Part shown: positions 35,270-43,856 of the stretch, in pieces
How positions within the stretch are numbered: the first letter of the stretch is position 1
Layout of the letters: each line of letters begins with the position of its first letter
From: JACNIZ01 sp964344765
Lineage (GTDB): Bacteria; Planctomycetota; UBA1135
Direction of reading: 5' to 3'
NCBI GenBank assembly: GCA_964344765.1
Contig: CAYFOM010000014.1
Span: 1 to 64,000 of the forward strand
DNA length: 64,000 bases
The notes under the pieces: model-generated
Told to the model about the DNA's origin: nothing
The model's database searches: none
The model's input: the letters and a program-made list of their open reading frames with translations, nothing else
Translations under genes and position numbers: made by a program

Positions 35270-35297
35270 GCCGCGTTCCCGTAACCAGGAGCGCGGC
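35270..35297. terminator. Hairpin between convergent genes
   Basis: Stem GCCGCGTTCC/GGAGCGCGGC (one G-U pair), 8-nt loop, between the beta-helix stop and the peroxiredoxin stop. The plus-strand tail ATTCTTTA is only weakly U-rich, so termination efficiency is uncertain. Confidence 0.4.
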
Positions 35298-35302
35298 ATT
35301 CT

Positions 35303-35788
35303 TTATCCATGTTGGTCCAGTAGCTCTTCGGCCTGGTTGGCGGGTGACTTGGTTTGGATCGATCGCTCGATCACGCCGTCGGTGCCAATGACGAAGGTGT
35401 AACGACTTGCCGCCCGGTCCTTGGCGCTATTTACGCAGCCGAAAGCCAAACTCAACTCGCGCTTCGTGTCGCAAAGCAGCGGGAACGGGAAGCCCTGCTT
35501 CTCGCGGAACTTAGCGTTGGCTTTGACGCCATTCACAGACGCACCGTAGATTGCAGTCCCTGCCTTTTCATATTCTTGGATTCGATCACGGAATCCTTTG
35601 CCTTGAGCCGTTCATCCAGGCGTGCTGGCCATCGGGTAAAACCACAGCACCACGCGCTTGCCGCGGAAGTCAGCATCGGTGACGGTGTTGCCGTCGGAAT
35701 CCAGCACTTCAAAGCTGGGACATAATTCGCCGGGTTGCAGCATGGGTGGGGCGCCTTGGATCAGGCGGCGGAGCAAAGTGCCAAGCAT
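35303..35788 (-). CDS. Selenocysteine-containing peroxiredoxin (BCP/AhpC-like), in-frame TGA
   Basis: One continuous reading frame of 161 residues broken only by TGA at 35614-35612 (residue 59). Before it: GELCPSFEVLDSDGNTV, RGKRVVLWFYPMASTPG; after it: TAQGKGFRDRIQEYEKAG, GFPFPLLCDTKRELSLAFGC, RYTFVIGTDGVIERSI. Together these are a complete peroxiredoxin, and the TGA falls exactly on the peroxidatic Cys of PxxxTxxC (PMASTPGU). The normal partner Cys five residues on is absent. A hairpin suited to a bacterial SECIS lies just downstream of the TGA. TGA is a normal stop elsewhere here, so selenocysteine is the simplest reading; a nonsense mutation is the alternative. A start at 35743 (MLQPGE, Sec44) is also possible and has an AAGG upstream. 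It would reduce peroxides in the cytoplasm. Confidence 0.8.
35578..35596 (-). other. Candidate bacterial SECIS hairpin
   Basis: Counting from the base after UGA, nt 16-21 GGAUUC pair perfectly with nt 29-34 GAAUCC around the 7-nt loop CGUGAUC. The distance and a G-U near the start of the apical loop fit bacterial SECIS elements. No bulged U is evident in the stem, so SelB recognition is not certain. Confidence 0.5.
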
Positions 35789-35808
35789 GGGAGAGTAGGG
35801 CGGAGGAA

Positions 35809-36234
35809 TTACTCCGCGTGGATCTCCTTCACATAGGCCGCCGATTCCTGAATTAAATCCTTGAGTACATCCAGGTCGACGTCTTCCAGCTTGTTGATGT
35901 ACAAGCACGATTTACCGGTTTTGTACTTACCCAACTTCTTCATCAGCTCGGCGTGGCGCGGGAAGCCGTCCATGATGTAGACGGTCAAATTGCCTTTGCG
36001 CGGCGCGAACCCGGTCACGTACCAATCGCCTTCGCGGCCGGATTCATAGCGGTAGTGATAACGGCCGAAGCCAACCATGCCGTGTCCCCACAACTCGCCG
36101 GGTTCACCGGTCAGTTCGCGCATGATCTCCAACATGGCCAGGCCGTCCTCGCGACGCTTGGCCGGTTCGACGGATTCCAAAAAAGCGGTGACGTCGGCGT
36201 CGGTGGGTTTGATTTTGTTCTCGGACTTGGCCAT
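35809..36234 (-). CDS. DUF1801 family protein
   Basis: 141 aa small soluble protein from ATG 36234. Typical DUF1801/YdhG-like stretches: TDADVTAFLESVEPAKRREDGLAML near the start, GELWGHGMVGFGRYHYRY, and GKSCLYINKLEDVDLDVLKDLI at the end. Biochemical function unknown for the family. It lies 20 bp before the selenocysteine peroxiredoxin on the same strand, so both may be co-transcribed, and 22 bp from the divergent FrnE-like gene. Confidence 0.85.
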   Translation of the reverse strand: MAKSENKIKPTDADVTAFLESVEPAKRREDGLAMLEIMRELTGEPGELWGHGMVGFGRYHYRYESGREGDWYVTGFAPRKGNLTVYIMDGFPRHAELMKKLGKYKTGKSCLYINKLEDVDLDVLKDLIQESAAYVKEIHAE

Positions 36235-36256
36235 CACGATTTACGATAACAAGGCT

Positions 36257-36901
36257 TTGACGGAATCCGCCACTTTGCTGTACGTCACCGACCCCATGTG
36301 CTCGTGGTGCTGGGGTTTTGCCGCAACCATGCACGAACTACGCCGACGCTTTCCAGTGCGCACCGTGCTCGGCGGTTTGGCGCCGGACAGCGATCAGCCG
36401 ATGGCCGCCGAGATGCAGGCTTATGTGCAGCAGGCATGGCGCGATGTTTCGGCGGCGTCGGGAGCGGAGTTCAACTTCGATTTCTGGAGCCAATGCGCGC
36501 CACGGCGGTCCACTTATCCGGCCAACCGGGCGGTGGTGCTCGCCCGCCGGGCGGGGTTGGAGTGGCAAATGCTCAAGGCAATTCAGCACGCCTACTACCT
36601 ACAAGCACGCAACCCTTCCGACGACGATGTGCTGGTTGATCTGGCCGCCGGATTGGGCATGGATGCGGCTCAATTTGCCACCGAACTGAATGCGGAGACC
36701 ACTCAGTCGGAGTTGGAGGCTGACTTTGAAATGCGCCGGTCCATTGGAGCTAATTCATTTCCCAGCATTGGCTTAGAACTGGTCACCGAAGTCGATGGTT
36801 CGACTTCACAATTGATTCACAGTGGCTGGGCCACCCTCGACCAGATTCTGGTTAAACTGGAGCCATGGAACACGAATCTGGTATTTCCTGGGCGATCGTA
36901 G
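36257..36901 (+). CDS. DsbA/FrnE-like thioredoxin-fold oxidoreductase
   Basis: 214 aa from a TTG at 36257; there is no ATG between the end of the divergent gene and the conserved start (TESATLLYVTDPMCSWCWGF). The CSWC active site is of the DsbA-like FrnE/COG3531 type, with a helical insertion and a late cis-Pro region (GANSFPSIGLEL). No signal peptide, so it should be cytoplasmic, acting as a disulfide isomerase or reductase. Beside the Sec-peroxiredoxin it may form a redox-repair group. An in-frame ATG at 36077 lies antisense inside the DUF1801 gene and is unlikely. Confidence 0.8.
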   Translation: MTESATLLYVTDPMCSWCWGFAATMHELRRRFPVRTVLGGLAPDSDQPMAAEMQAYVQQAWRDVSAASGAEFNFDFWSQCAPRRSTYPANRAVVLARRAGLEWQMLKAIQHAYYLQARNPSDDDVLVDLAAGLGMDAAQFATELNAETTQSELEADFEMRRSIGANSFPSIGLELVTEVDGSTSQLIHSGWATLDQILVKLEPWNTNLVFPGRS

Positions 36902-36942
36902 CACTGGCTCTCGCGCTGTTGACGCTGATGTTTGCGTTGTAG
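36865..36942 (+). CDS. Possible 25-residue membrane peptide
   Basis: ATG 36865 with GGAG just upstream encodes MEHESGISWAIV followed by ALALALLTLMFAL and a TAG, a single hydrophobic helix. It overlaps the end of the FrnE-like gene by 37 bp and ends 3 bp before the blaI promoter. Composition fits a real small membrane protein, but length makes chance likely. Confidence 0.3.
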   Translation: MEHESGISWAIVALALALLTLMFAL

Positions 36943-36945
36943 GGG

Positions 36946-36974
36946 TTGACGCCCACGACATTTTGTCGTAACGT
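36946..36974 (+). promoter_or_regulatory. blaI-operon promoter
   Basis: -35 TTGACG (36946-36951) and -10 TAACGT (36969-36974) with a 17-bp spacer. The first operator dyad fills the spacer, so repressor binding would block polymerase directly. The leader to the blaI start would be about 78 nt. Confidence 0.65.
36955..36969. promoter_or_regulatory. BlaI-type operator 1
   Basis: ACGACA-TTT-TGTCGT, a perfect dyad of the class recognised by BlaI/MecI repressors, placed between the -35 and -10 boxes. Confidence 0.75.
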
Positions 36975-36988
36975 TTCTGGGGTGGGTA

Positions 36989-37003
36989 ACGACAACATGT
37001 CGT
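36989..37003. promoter_or_regulatory. BlaI-type operator 2
   Basis: ACGACA-ACA-TGTCGT, same arms as operator 1 and 34 bp from it centre to centre, just downstream of the expected transcription start. Two dimers could bind and cooperate. Confidence 0.75.
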
Positions 37004-37058
37004 AGGCCCGTCGCCGCCGCCGTTGGATCGGTAGCCGCGCCAACCTCAGAACCAACCT

Positions 37059-37436
37059 TTGAAAGCACTCGCCAACGCCGAACTCGCCGTCATGGAGTTG
37101 TTGTGGGCTCACCCCGAGCTCACCGCCCGCCAACTTCGCGACCTGCTTTACCCGGATTCCGACAAAGCTCAGCACGGCACGGTTCAACGCCTGCTGCAGC
37201 GATTAGAAGACAAAGGCTTCGTCCGCCGCGACCGTGAGCGCATGCCGCATTTATTCCGCGCCGCGCTAAGCCGCGAAGAATACGCAGGTCTGCAACTCGA
37301 ATCGCTGACCGAAAAACTTACCGGCGGTTCGTTGGCGCCGTTGATCACTCACTTGATCGACAACCAAAAGATCTCACGCAGCGAAATCAAACGCTTGCGC
37401 GAAGTGCTGGAACATCACGACGGGGGAGCGCAATGA
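37059..37436 (+). CDS. blaI: BlaI/MecI/CopY-family repressor
   Basis: 125 aa from TTG 37059. Winged-helix DNA-binding domain 1-80 (LANAELAVMELLWAHPELTARQLRDLL, GTVQRLLQRLEDKGFVRRDR), then a helical dimer domain to the C-terminus. It should bind the two dyads upstream and repress its own operon until cleaved or released through the M56 peptidase encoded next. The junction with that gene is ATGA (37433-37436), so they are co-translated. In non-resistant bacteria such pairs often serve general stress or envelope sensing, not beta-lactam resistance. Confidence 0.9.
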   Translation: MKALANAELAVMELLWAHPELTARQLRDLLYPDSDKAQHGTVQRLLQRLEDKGFVRRDRERMPHLFRAALSREEYAGLQLESLTEKLTGGSLAPLITHLIDNQKISRSEIKRLREVLEHHDGGAQ

Positions 37437-39478
37437 TCGACGTCGTCCTTGGTTTTGGTTTGAGCAACCTTTGCTTGTCGGCGCTGATGGCAGTCGCGGC
37501 GTGGACGGTGCAAAAGAAAACCAATAAACCGTTGCTTGCACATCTGCTGTGGTTGCTTGTGTTGGTCAAGTTGCTGACTCCGAGTTTCATCACCATTCCA
37601 CTGCTGCAGGTCCCTGGTGAACCCTCGGATGTGCTTGCCGAATTGGAAGCGACTATCGCTAGTAATGCGCTCGCCGAGCAAGCCGCCAACGGAATGGTGC
37701 CGGTGAATGCAAGCCTGGTCGACGGCATGTTGCCGACTGCTTCTGAAGCCGATGAAGCTGGCGCGTCTTGGCTTGGCTTAGTCAAGCAACTTGCTGTTTC
37801 GGTTTGGTTATTCGGCTCCGCCGCAATTTTGATGTGGTCGCTGTGGCGCGTTTGGCAATTCCATCAACTTCTGAAATCGGCCGCCGTGGCCGATCAACCG
37901 CTGTCTGTGAGCAAGCAATCTGGTTTGCAACCGAGCAACGGAAGACTTCAGCGAATAGCAGACCGTCAAGCGCAACGACTCGGCTTAACGCACGCTCCCC
38001 AAGTCATGCAAGTCGCCGCCCAAATCCCGCCGATGGTGTGGTGGGTCGGCCAGCGCGCCCGAATCGTCTTACCCGCTCAACTCGTGCAATCCTTACCAGC
38101 CGACGAATTACGTTGGTTGATCGCCCACGAAGTCGCCCATGTCCGTCGCCGCGATCATTGGGTGCGGTGGATGGAGTGGTTGGCGTGTATCGCCTTCTGG
38201 TGGAACCCGGTGACCTGGGTTTCGCGCAAATATCTGCGCGTCAACGAAGAAATTTGCACCGATGCGTTGGTGCTGCGCAGCTTGCAACCCAATCCAAAAA
38301 CTTACGCCACTTCGCTGCTCAATGCGGTGGAGTTCCTGATCGAACCATTGCAGCGCCCGCCGGCAATGGCTAGTGAAATCAACAGTGGCGGCGCCCTGGA
38401 GAAAAGACTCAAAATGATCCTCAGCAAAAGATCTCTGTCCTTGACCCCGCGTTGGGTCAACATCGGCGTGCTGTTGAGCGCGTTGGTGCTGTTGCCGCTG
38501 GGCGTTGCTCATGCGCAAGAGCCGAATACTCAAGCCGTCGCCAAGCGTTTGATCGCTGCAGTACATGCCGGTGAAATTTCGGAAGCGCAGGCCAAAGCGA
38601 TGATGGGCGCGCTGGCCGAAGCGCGATTTGCCGAGCAACTTGCGGCAGCTAAGGTGCATAAGATGAAAGGCACTGCAATGAGGGATACGCGGGTGGATCC
38701 GCGCAAAGCTCAGGGTGGAATGTCGGATAAGTATCACCAAGCTGGTGTGTCGCATGAGACCTACACCAAGGTGATGAAGAGGCTGCATGAGGAAGGCGTC
38801 AAGAAGGAGGTACTTGAGCCGACCATGGCAATTCTTCTGCATTCGATTTACGCGACTCGCAAAAACGCCGGCGAGGGAGTTTACGAGGAAATGGCGGTCA
38901 AGATGACGGAACTTGGATTGACTCGTCCGCAGAGTGAACTGGTGTTCCGTTTGGCGAAAAAGTTGGCCGACGCTTTGGATCAGCATGAAGATCAAATGCG
39001 CGCTGATCCGGAGCGTGTGCAGCGATTCCATGACGTCAACGCGGAGCTTTTGCAGAAGTTGCGCCACATTGAGGAGGCAATGAAGGCAGGCAAGATTAGT
39101 CGCGAAGAGGGGCAGAAGGCAATTCAGCAGATCAAGGTCAAGTTGGAAGTCCTGCACAATGACATGAACGCTGAAATGGATGCCGACTTGCAGCGCCGCG
39201 CAGACATTGCCGCGGATCAACGCGCCCAGCGGGAAGCGATTGAAGCGGAACGGCGCGCAGTGGAAGAAGCCGATCGCAAGGCGGCGGCCGAAGCCGAAGA
39301 GCAGCGTCGGCGTGATTATGAGGACATCATGGCCACGCTCGAGCAGCGGGCGAAGCACATCGAAGCACGGTTGAAGGCAGGCGTGATTTCGCAGGATGAC
39401 GCCCACAAAGAGCTGGTGGATATCCGCATGCAGATGGTCGAGCTTTCCGATCGCATGGAGCGCAACAAACGCAACTAG
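37433..39478 (+). CDS. blaR1: BlaR1/MecR1-type M56 metallopeptidase with long helical sensor tail
   Basis: 681 aa. N-terminal membrane helices, then the M56 zinc protease motif H232-E-V-A-H236 followed by the third-ligand region EEICTDALVL. A further membrane helix lies at about 343-362 (VNIGVLLSALVLLPLGVA). The remaining 320 residues, expected outside the cell, are charged helices and coiled coils with repeated motifs (AVHAGEISEAQAKAMM, AMKAGKISREEGQKAI, RLKAGVISQDDAHKEL) in place of the penicillin-binding sensor domain of BlaR1. The signal sensed is therefore probably not a beta-lactam. Confidence 0.85.
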   Translation: MIDVVLGFGLSNLCLSALMAVAAWTVQKKTNKPLLAHLLWLLVLVKLLTPSFITIPLLQVPGEPSDVLAELEATIASNALAEQAANGMVPVNASLVDGMLPTASEADEAGASWLGLVKQLAVSVWLFGSAAILMWSLWRVWQFHQLLKSAAVADQPLSVSKQSGLQPSNGRLQRIADRQAQRLGLTHAPQVMQVAAQIPPMVWWVGQRARIVLPAQLVQSLPADELRWLIAHEVAHVRRRDHWVRWMEWLACIAFWWNPVTWVSRKYLRVNEEICTDALVLRSLQPNPKTYATSLLNAVEFLIEPLQRPPAMASEINSGGALEKRLKMILSKRSLSLTPRWVNIGVLLSALVLLPLGVAHAQEPNTQAVAKRLIAAVHAGEISEAQAKAMMGALAEARFAEQLAAAKVHKMKGTAMRDTRVDPRKAQGGMSDKYHQAGVSHETYTKVMKRLHEEGVKKEVLEPTMAILLHSIYATRKNAGEGVYEEMAVKMTELGLTRPQSELVFRLAKKLADALDQHEDQMRADPERVQRFHDVNAELLQKLRHIEEAMKAGKISREEGQKAIQQIKVKLEVLHNDMNAEMDADLQRRADIAADQRAQREAIEAERRAVEEADRKAAAEAEEQRRRDYEDIMATLEQRAKHIEARLKAGVISQDDAHKELVDIRMQMVELSDRMERNKRN

Positions 39479-39527
39479 CCGAATGGCTTAAGTTTTCGTA
39501 ACAGCCGCCGAAAAGGGTGGGTTAGCA

Positions 39528-41891
39528 ATGAAGGCATCCCACCCCCCCAGGCGGTTGTTGCTGGTTGCCGCATCCGTACTGGCCGTACTCCTTGTCGCCA
39601 CGGCCACCCGGCAAACCAGTGACTGGGTCGAAAAAGTTCAGGTCCAGAATGGGCAGGAATTCCTGAAAGCGTTGCGTAACACCACCAGCGAGGCGATTCG
39701 GGTATGGAAAGACGAGGAATTGCACGCGCTGGAATATTTGGCGACTTCGCCTGAGGTGCAAGTTGCAGCGAAGCAAATGCTTGCTGATCAAGCGGCAGGA
39801 ATTTCGGTCGGCGAATCTGCTGGTTTAAGTGCCATCCGCGACTGGTACACCGACGTCAGCGGCGGCCATTTTTATGAAGGCTTCTTTGTCGTCGGCCCCG
39901 GCAATACCAACCTCGGTTCGTCGCGCGATGAAAACTTAGGGCTTGAGAATCTGTTGGCGGATCGCGGTCGAATGTTGGAGCAAGCGTGGAAGGGCAAAGC
40001 ATTCTGTAGCTCTCCGATTCGCTCCGACGTGGAGCTTGAGATGCAAGGCGGCCGCATGGTGGAAGGCCGCGCGACGATGCTTTGCGGCACCGGCATCCGC
40101 GATGAAAATGACGAGATCTTTGCCCTGCTGTTAGTACGCATCAATCCCTACAACACTCTGTTCCCGCTATTGGAACGGTCGCGCCCCGGCCAAAGTGGGG
40201 AGACGGTGCTGTTTAACGGCAAGGGCGAAATCGCTTCCCATAGTCGCTTCCTAAATAGTTATCACGAACGCGCCGACGGCAAGGTCGTCAGCTTTTTTGC
40301 TTCACTTGGATTGTCGTCCGCTCAACGACATGTAATTTTGCAACCGTTGGTCAACGCCAAACGCAGCGGACCGGCGTCGCGCTTTTCGACGATGGCGCCG
40401 TATTTGAATTACAGCGGCGAACCGGTGGTTGGCGCGTGGGAGTGGAACGAAGACATCCAAATGGGATTGCTGGTTGAGATGTCGGAAGCCGAAGCCTTTT
40501 CGCCGATTTGGGCAACGCGCAAAGCGCTGACGATCTTTGGATTAATTGCCGGGATCGCGATTCTGCTGATGATGATTGCCCACCAAATTTGGATCAGCAA
40601 AGAGAAGGATCGACGTGAACGGCTTGAACGCGAAGTCGAGCTCAATCATTTGAAGTCGGAATTCTTGGCGCGCATGAGCCATGAAATCCGCACGCCAATG
40701 AATGGTGTGTTTGGCATGTTGGAATGTTTGGCTGAATCGGATTTGGATACCGAGCAATCCGATCGGGTGCACACGGCGCTGGATTCGGCGTCGAGCATGC
40801 TGGCGATTTTGAATGACATTTTGGATCTGTCGAAGATTGAATCGGGGCAGATTGATTTTGTCAGCGAAGACTTTGAACTGCGCAAAACCATCACTCGTGT
40901 GGTTCACTTGTTTGAGGACAAAGCGGCTGAGCAACGCAATACCTTGCGAGTGGATTGGGATCAGCGCCTTTCGCAATGGGTGCGCGGCGACAGCGTGCGC
41001 ATCGGACAGGTGCTGACCAACTTGTTGAGCAATGCCAATAAGTTCACCAAAGACGGCACGATTGTGGTGAAGGCGATTGCAGCCGACAAGGATGATTGCA
41101 TCCGCCTTGGAGTGGTGGATTCAGGCGTGGGCATTCCGGATGATCGAATCGAAGCCATCTTCGGCGAATTCGTGCAAGCCGAAGCGACGACGTCGCGCTA
41201 TTACGGCGGCACTGGATTGGGTTTAGCCATTGTCAGCCGACTGGTGCGTGGCATGGGCGGTGACGTCGGCGTGCAAAGTACCGTTGGCGTGGGCTCGACT
41301 TTCCACTTCACTCTGCAATTGCCCGCGGCGAACACGCAGCCGACGACAATTGCCTCGACCGAAGCGCCGCCGCCGCCGTCTGTGGTTCCGGAGGCGGAAG
41401 GCGCTCAGGTCACTCGAGTGGAATCGACGCCGGTGGCTTCGATTGGGAGCGTGGATTTGAGTGAGGTTCGCGCTTTGGTGGTCGACGACAACAAGGTCAA
41501 CCTGAAAGTTGCGCGCGCGTTTTTGAGGAAGCTAGGTTGCGACGTCACCTTGGCCGACAGTGGTGAAGCAGCGGTGACTCAATTCCAGCAAAAGGACTTC
41601 GACATCATCTTTATGGACATTCAAATGCCGGGCATCGACGGCTTCGAAGCCACGCGCATCATCCGCACCATGCCGGAAGGCAACGACGTCCATATCGTCG
41701 CGCTGACCGCGCACGCGTTGCCGGAGTATCAGCAGAAGTGCGCCGACGTCGGCATGAATTCTTTCCTTGCTAAACCGATGCGCAAAAAGGCGCTGGCCGA
41801 AATGCTCAAACGTGATTTCTTAGCATCCACTCCTTCGGATGCGGGTTCAGGTAAAACTGACGCTCCAGATAGTCTGTCGGATGCAGCCTAA
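39528..41891 (+). CDS. Hybrid sensor histidine kinase/response regulator
   Basis: 787 aa. Membrane helix at about 9-24, an extracytoplasmic sensor of about 300 residues of Cache type, second membrane helix at about 325-350, HisKA with H385 ([11 protein letters not shown]), HATPase ([31 protein letters not shown]), a Pro-rich linker and a C-terminal receiver with D697 ([10 protein letters not shown]). A separate response regulator or phosphotransfer protein is not seen nearby. Its last 86 bp overlap the convergent DUF523/DUF1722 gene. It lies 49 bp after blaR1 and may share its transcript. Confidence 0.92.
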   Translation: MKASHPPRRLLLVAASVLAVLLVATATRQTSDWVEKVQVQNGQEFLKALRNTTSEAIRVWKDEELHALEYLATSPEVQVAAKQMLADQAAGISVGESAGLSAIRDWYTDVSGGHFYEGFFVVGPGNTNLGSSRDENLGLENLLADRGRMLEQAWKGKAFCSSPIRSDVELEMQGGRMVEGRATMLCGTGIRDENDEIFALLLVRINPYNTLFPLLERSRPGQSGETVLFNGKGEIASHSRFLNSYHERADGKVVSFFASLGLSSAQRHVILQPLVNAKRSGPASRFSTMAPYLNYSGEPVVGAWEWNEDIQMGLLVEMSEAEAFSPIWATRKALTIFGLIAGIAILLMMIAHQIWISKEKDRRERLEREVELNHLKSEFLARMSHEIRTPMNGVFGMLECLAESDLDTEQSDRVHTALDSASSMLAILNDILDLSKIESGQIDFVSEDFELRKTITRVVHLFEDKAAEQRNTLRVDWDQRLSQWVRGDSVRIGQVLTNLLSNANKFTKDGTIVVKAIAADKDDCIRLGVVDSGVGIPDDRIEAIFGEFVQAEATTSRYYGGTGLGLAIVSRLVRGMGGDVGVQSTVGVGSTFHFTLQLPAANTQPTTIASTEAPPPPSVVPEAEGAQVTRVESTPVASIGSVDLSEVRALVVDDNKVNLKVARAFLRKLGCDVTLADSGEAAVTQFQQKDFDIIFMDIQMPGIDGFEATRIIRTMPEGNDVHIVALTAHALPEYQQKCADVGMNSFLAKPMRKKALAEMLKRDFLASTPSDAGSGKTDAPDSLSDAA

Positions 41892-42822
41892 AGTAGTGGC
41901 GTAACAAAGTCACCGGCACGATCAGCGGCACCAAGCGGCGGTGGTAGTCGTCGATGGCTTCCAACAAGCCGCGTTTTTCATCGGCGGAAATCTTCTTTTT
42001 CAAATAGCCCAGCAAGTGCTGCAACACGTTGACGTTTTTACGCACCGTAGCTTGCATTTTCAAAATCGACATAAATTGCTGTTCATATTGCCGACGAAAA
42101 TCCGCCGCCGAATGCTGCTTCACTGCGGCGACCAACCTCCCCAGTTCTTTCAACTTCTGCGGGCTGTGCGCCATCAGCAAATACTTGTGGTCGGCATGAA
42201 AACCAACCATCGCACCGCGGTTCCAGCGCTGGCGATAAAGCTGCTGCAGACGCGAGTAGGCAAACACGCGCGTCAGAAAATTCTCGCGCAATACGGCGTC
42301 GTTCAATCGACCCTCTTCTTCCACCGGCAACGCCGGCAGCTGCTTCATCAACTCGGCGGCAAATAGCCCACTACCGACGCGTTGCGGCATGCCGGAGGTG
42401 CCGAACACCTTGACTCGCTCCATGCCGCAGCTCGGCGATTTCTGCTGCAGGATGAAGCCGCTCAACTCCAGCTTCGCCAGCTCGCGAACTCGGCTGCGGA
42501 CGAATCGGCTCATTTTTGCCGTCCAATCCCTACCGCTGCCGGGCGCGACCATTTTTACCGCGCCATCACCCAAATCCGCCGCCCGCGGGGTTCGTTGCCC
42601 ACTTTCCAGCCGCACCGGCTCGCGCGGGATCGGCATTCCCACCTCAACTTCCGGGCATACTGCGACGAATTCAAACTGCTGGCCTAGTACGTCGACGGCA
42701 TATTGCGACCGCTTGTGCTGGCCGTCGTAGCGCACCTCATCGCCGAGCAGGCAGCGACTGACGCCGACGCGGATGACATCGGCGGCAGAAGTGCAATTTC
42801 CTACGGCGGGGGCAGGGGTCAT
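41806..42822 (-). CDS. DUF523-DUF1722 fusion protein (TudS/YbgA-like)
   Basis: 338 aa from ATG 42822. Residues about 15-165 are DUF523 with conserved Cys in [33 protein letters not shown] and [14 protein letters not shown]; related proteins are [4Fe-4S] desulfidases acting on thiouracil-type substrates. Residues about 200-330 are DUF1722 (YbgA-like), ending in the conserved [15 protein letters not shown]. This conserved ending shows the 86-bp antisense overlap with the histidine kinase gene is real. Likely role in thiolated nucleobase removal (family inference). Confidence 0.85.
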   Translation of the reverse strand: MTPAPAVGNCTSAADVIRVGVSRCLLGDEVRYDGQHKRSQYAVDVLGQQFEFVAVCPEVEVGMPIPREPVRLESGQRTPRAADLGDGAVKMVAPGSGRDWTAKMSRFVRSRVRELAKLELSGFILQQKSPSCGMERVKVFGTSGMPQRVGSGLFAAELMKQLPALPVEEEGRLNDAVLRENFLTRVFAYSRLQQLYRQRWNRGAMVGFHADHKYLLMAHSPQKLKELGRLVAAVKQHSAADFRRQYEQQFMSILKMQATVRKNVNVLQHLLGYLKKKISADEKRGLLEAIDDYHRRLVPLIVPVTLLRHYFRLHPTDYLERQFYLNPHPKEWMLRNHV

Positions 42823-42886
42823 GGCTACCCAGCGTAGCCTCCAGCGGGTACGATCTGGCAAACTTCGGTCCCCGAACCCCGCTCAA

Positions 42887-43798
42887 ATGTCTAAGCGCCC
42901 ACCGCTCGCCAAGGTGAACTTCTACTTCATCCTTGCCGCCCACCTAGCCGCCGTCGCCGCCGTGCTTTACATGGTCTTCGGCCAGTTCAATTGGTGGTCG
43001 CTGGGCCTCGGTCTGACCTACAGCTTCTTCTGCTCGATGTCGATCACCGCCGGCTACCACCGGCTGTTCTCGCACCCGACCCACAAAGCTCACGCCAGCC
43101 TGCGCTTTTTGTACCTGTTTTTCGGTGCCGCGTCGGTGCAGAACTCGGCGTTGAAGTGGTCGTCGGACCACCGCACCCACCACGGCAAGGTGGATAAGGA
43201 AGAAGATCCCTACAACATTAAGAAGGGATTTTGGTGGGCTCATATCGGTTGGGTGGTTACCCAGGCGCCGGAGCCCGATTTCTCGAACGTGCCGGACCTG
43301 AAAAAAGACCCGCTGGTGATGTGGCAGCACCGCAACTACTTGTTGCTGGTCGTACTTTCCATCGCGGTGATCCCGTTCTGCCTGGGCTTGCTTTGGGGCG
43401 ACCCGATCGGCGCGGTGCTGATCTCCGGTTTCCTGCGCTTGGTCATTCAGTGGCACAGCACCTTCTCGATCAACTCGGTCGCGCACATCATCGGCAAGCG
43501 CCCGTACTCGCTGGCCAACTCGGCGCGCGATTCGTTCATCACCGCGTTGGTGACGATGGGTGAGGGCTACCACAACTTCCACCACCGCTTTGCCAACGAC
43601 TACCGCAATGGGGTGCGCTGGTTCCACTACGACCCGACCAAGTGGTGGGTGTGGACCTTGTCCAAGGTACGCCTGACGTCGGACCTGAAGCGCGTGCCGA
43701 AACGTGCGATTGAAAAAGCTCGTGAGGCGGTCAAAGCTGAGCTGGCGGCGCGCAAGTTGGAGAAGGCTGCAGCGGCGGCTAACGGCGTCGGCAAGTAA
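42887..43798 (+). CDS. Acyl-CoA/acyl-lipid delta-9-type fatty acid desaturase
   Basis: 303 aa from ATG 42887. Three His boxes of the membrane di-iron desaturases: HRLFSH (58-63), HRTHH (95-99) and HNFHH (GEGYHNFHHRF, about 230). Membrane pairs flank them. It introduces a double bond into saturated acyl chains with O2, so the organism is probably at least oxygen-tolerant. The C-terminus is Lys/Ala-rich. An in-frame ATG at 42773 would overlap the divergent gene and lacks family similarity. Confidence 0.9.
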   Translation: MSKRPPLAKVNFYFILAAHLAAVAAVLYMVFGQFNWWSLGLGLTYSFFCSMSITAGYHRLFSHPTHKAHASLRFLYLFFGAASVQNSALKWSSDHRTHHGKVDKEEDPYNIKKGFWWAHIGWVVTQAPEPDFSNVPDLKKDPLVMWQHRNYLLLVVLSIAVIPFCLGLLWGDPIGAVLISGFLRLVIQWHSTFSINSVAHIIGKRPYSLANSARDSFITALVTMGEGYHNFHHRFANDYRNGVRWFHYDPTKWWVWTLSKVRLTSDLKRVPKRAIEKAREAVKAELAARKLEKAAAAANGVGK

Positions 43799-43856
43799 GT
43801 TACGGAACTGCTTGCGGCTCGCTTCCGGTGCCTAGTTTTGGCGCTATAGTGGTCGC

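Noticed and set aside
35303..35788. Reading the peroxiredoxin as a pseudogene or two separate genes
   Set aside because: The only interruption is one TGA at the catalytic Cys codon, both sides stay in one frame and are conserved, and a hairpin lies in the right place. A random nonsense mutation exactly there is possible but less likely.
36077..36256. N-terminal extension of the FrnE-like protein from ATG 36077
   Set aside because: It would be antisense to the conserved DUF1801 gene and lacks similarity; the family start matches the TTG at 36257.
37059..39478. A beta-lactam resistance locus
   Set aside because: No beta-lactamase or PBP2a gene is nearby and the sensor domain of BlaR1 is replaced by coiled coils.
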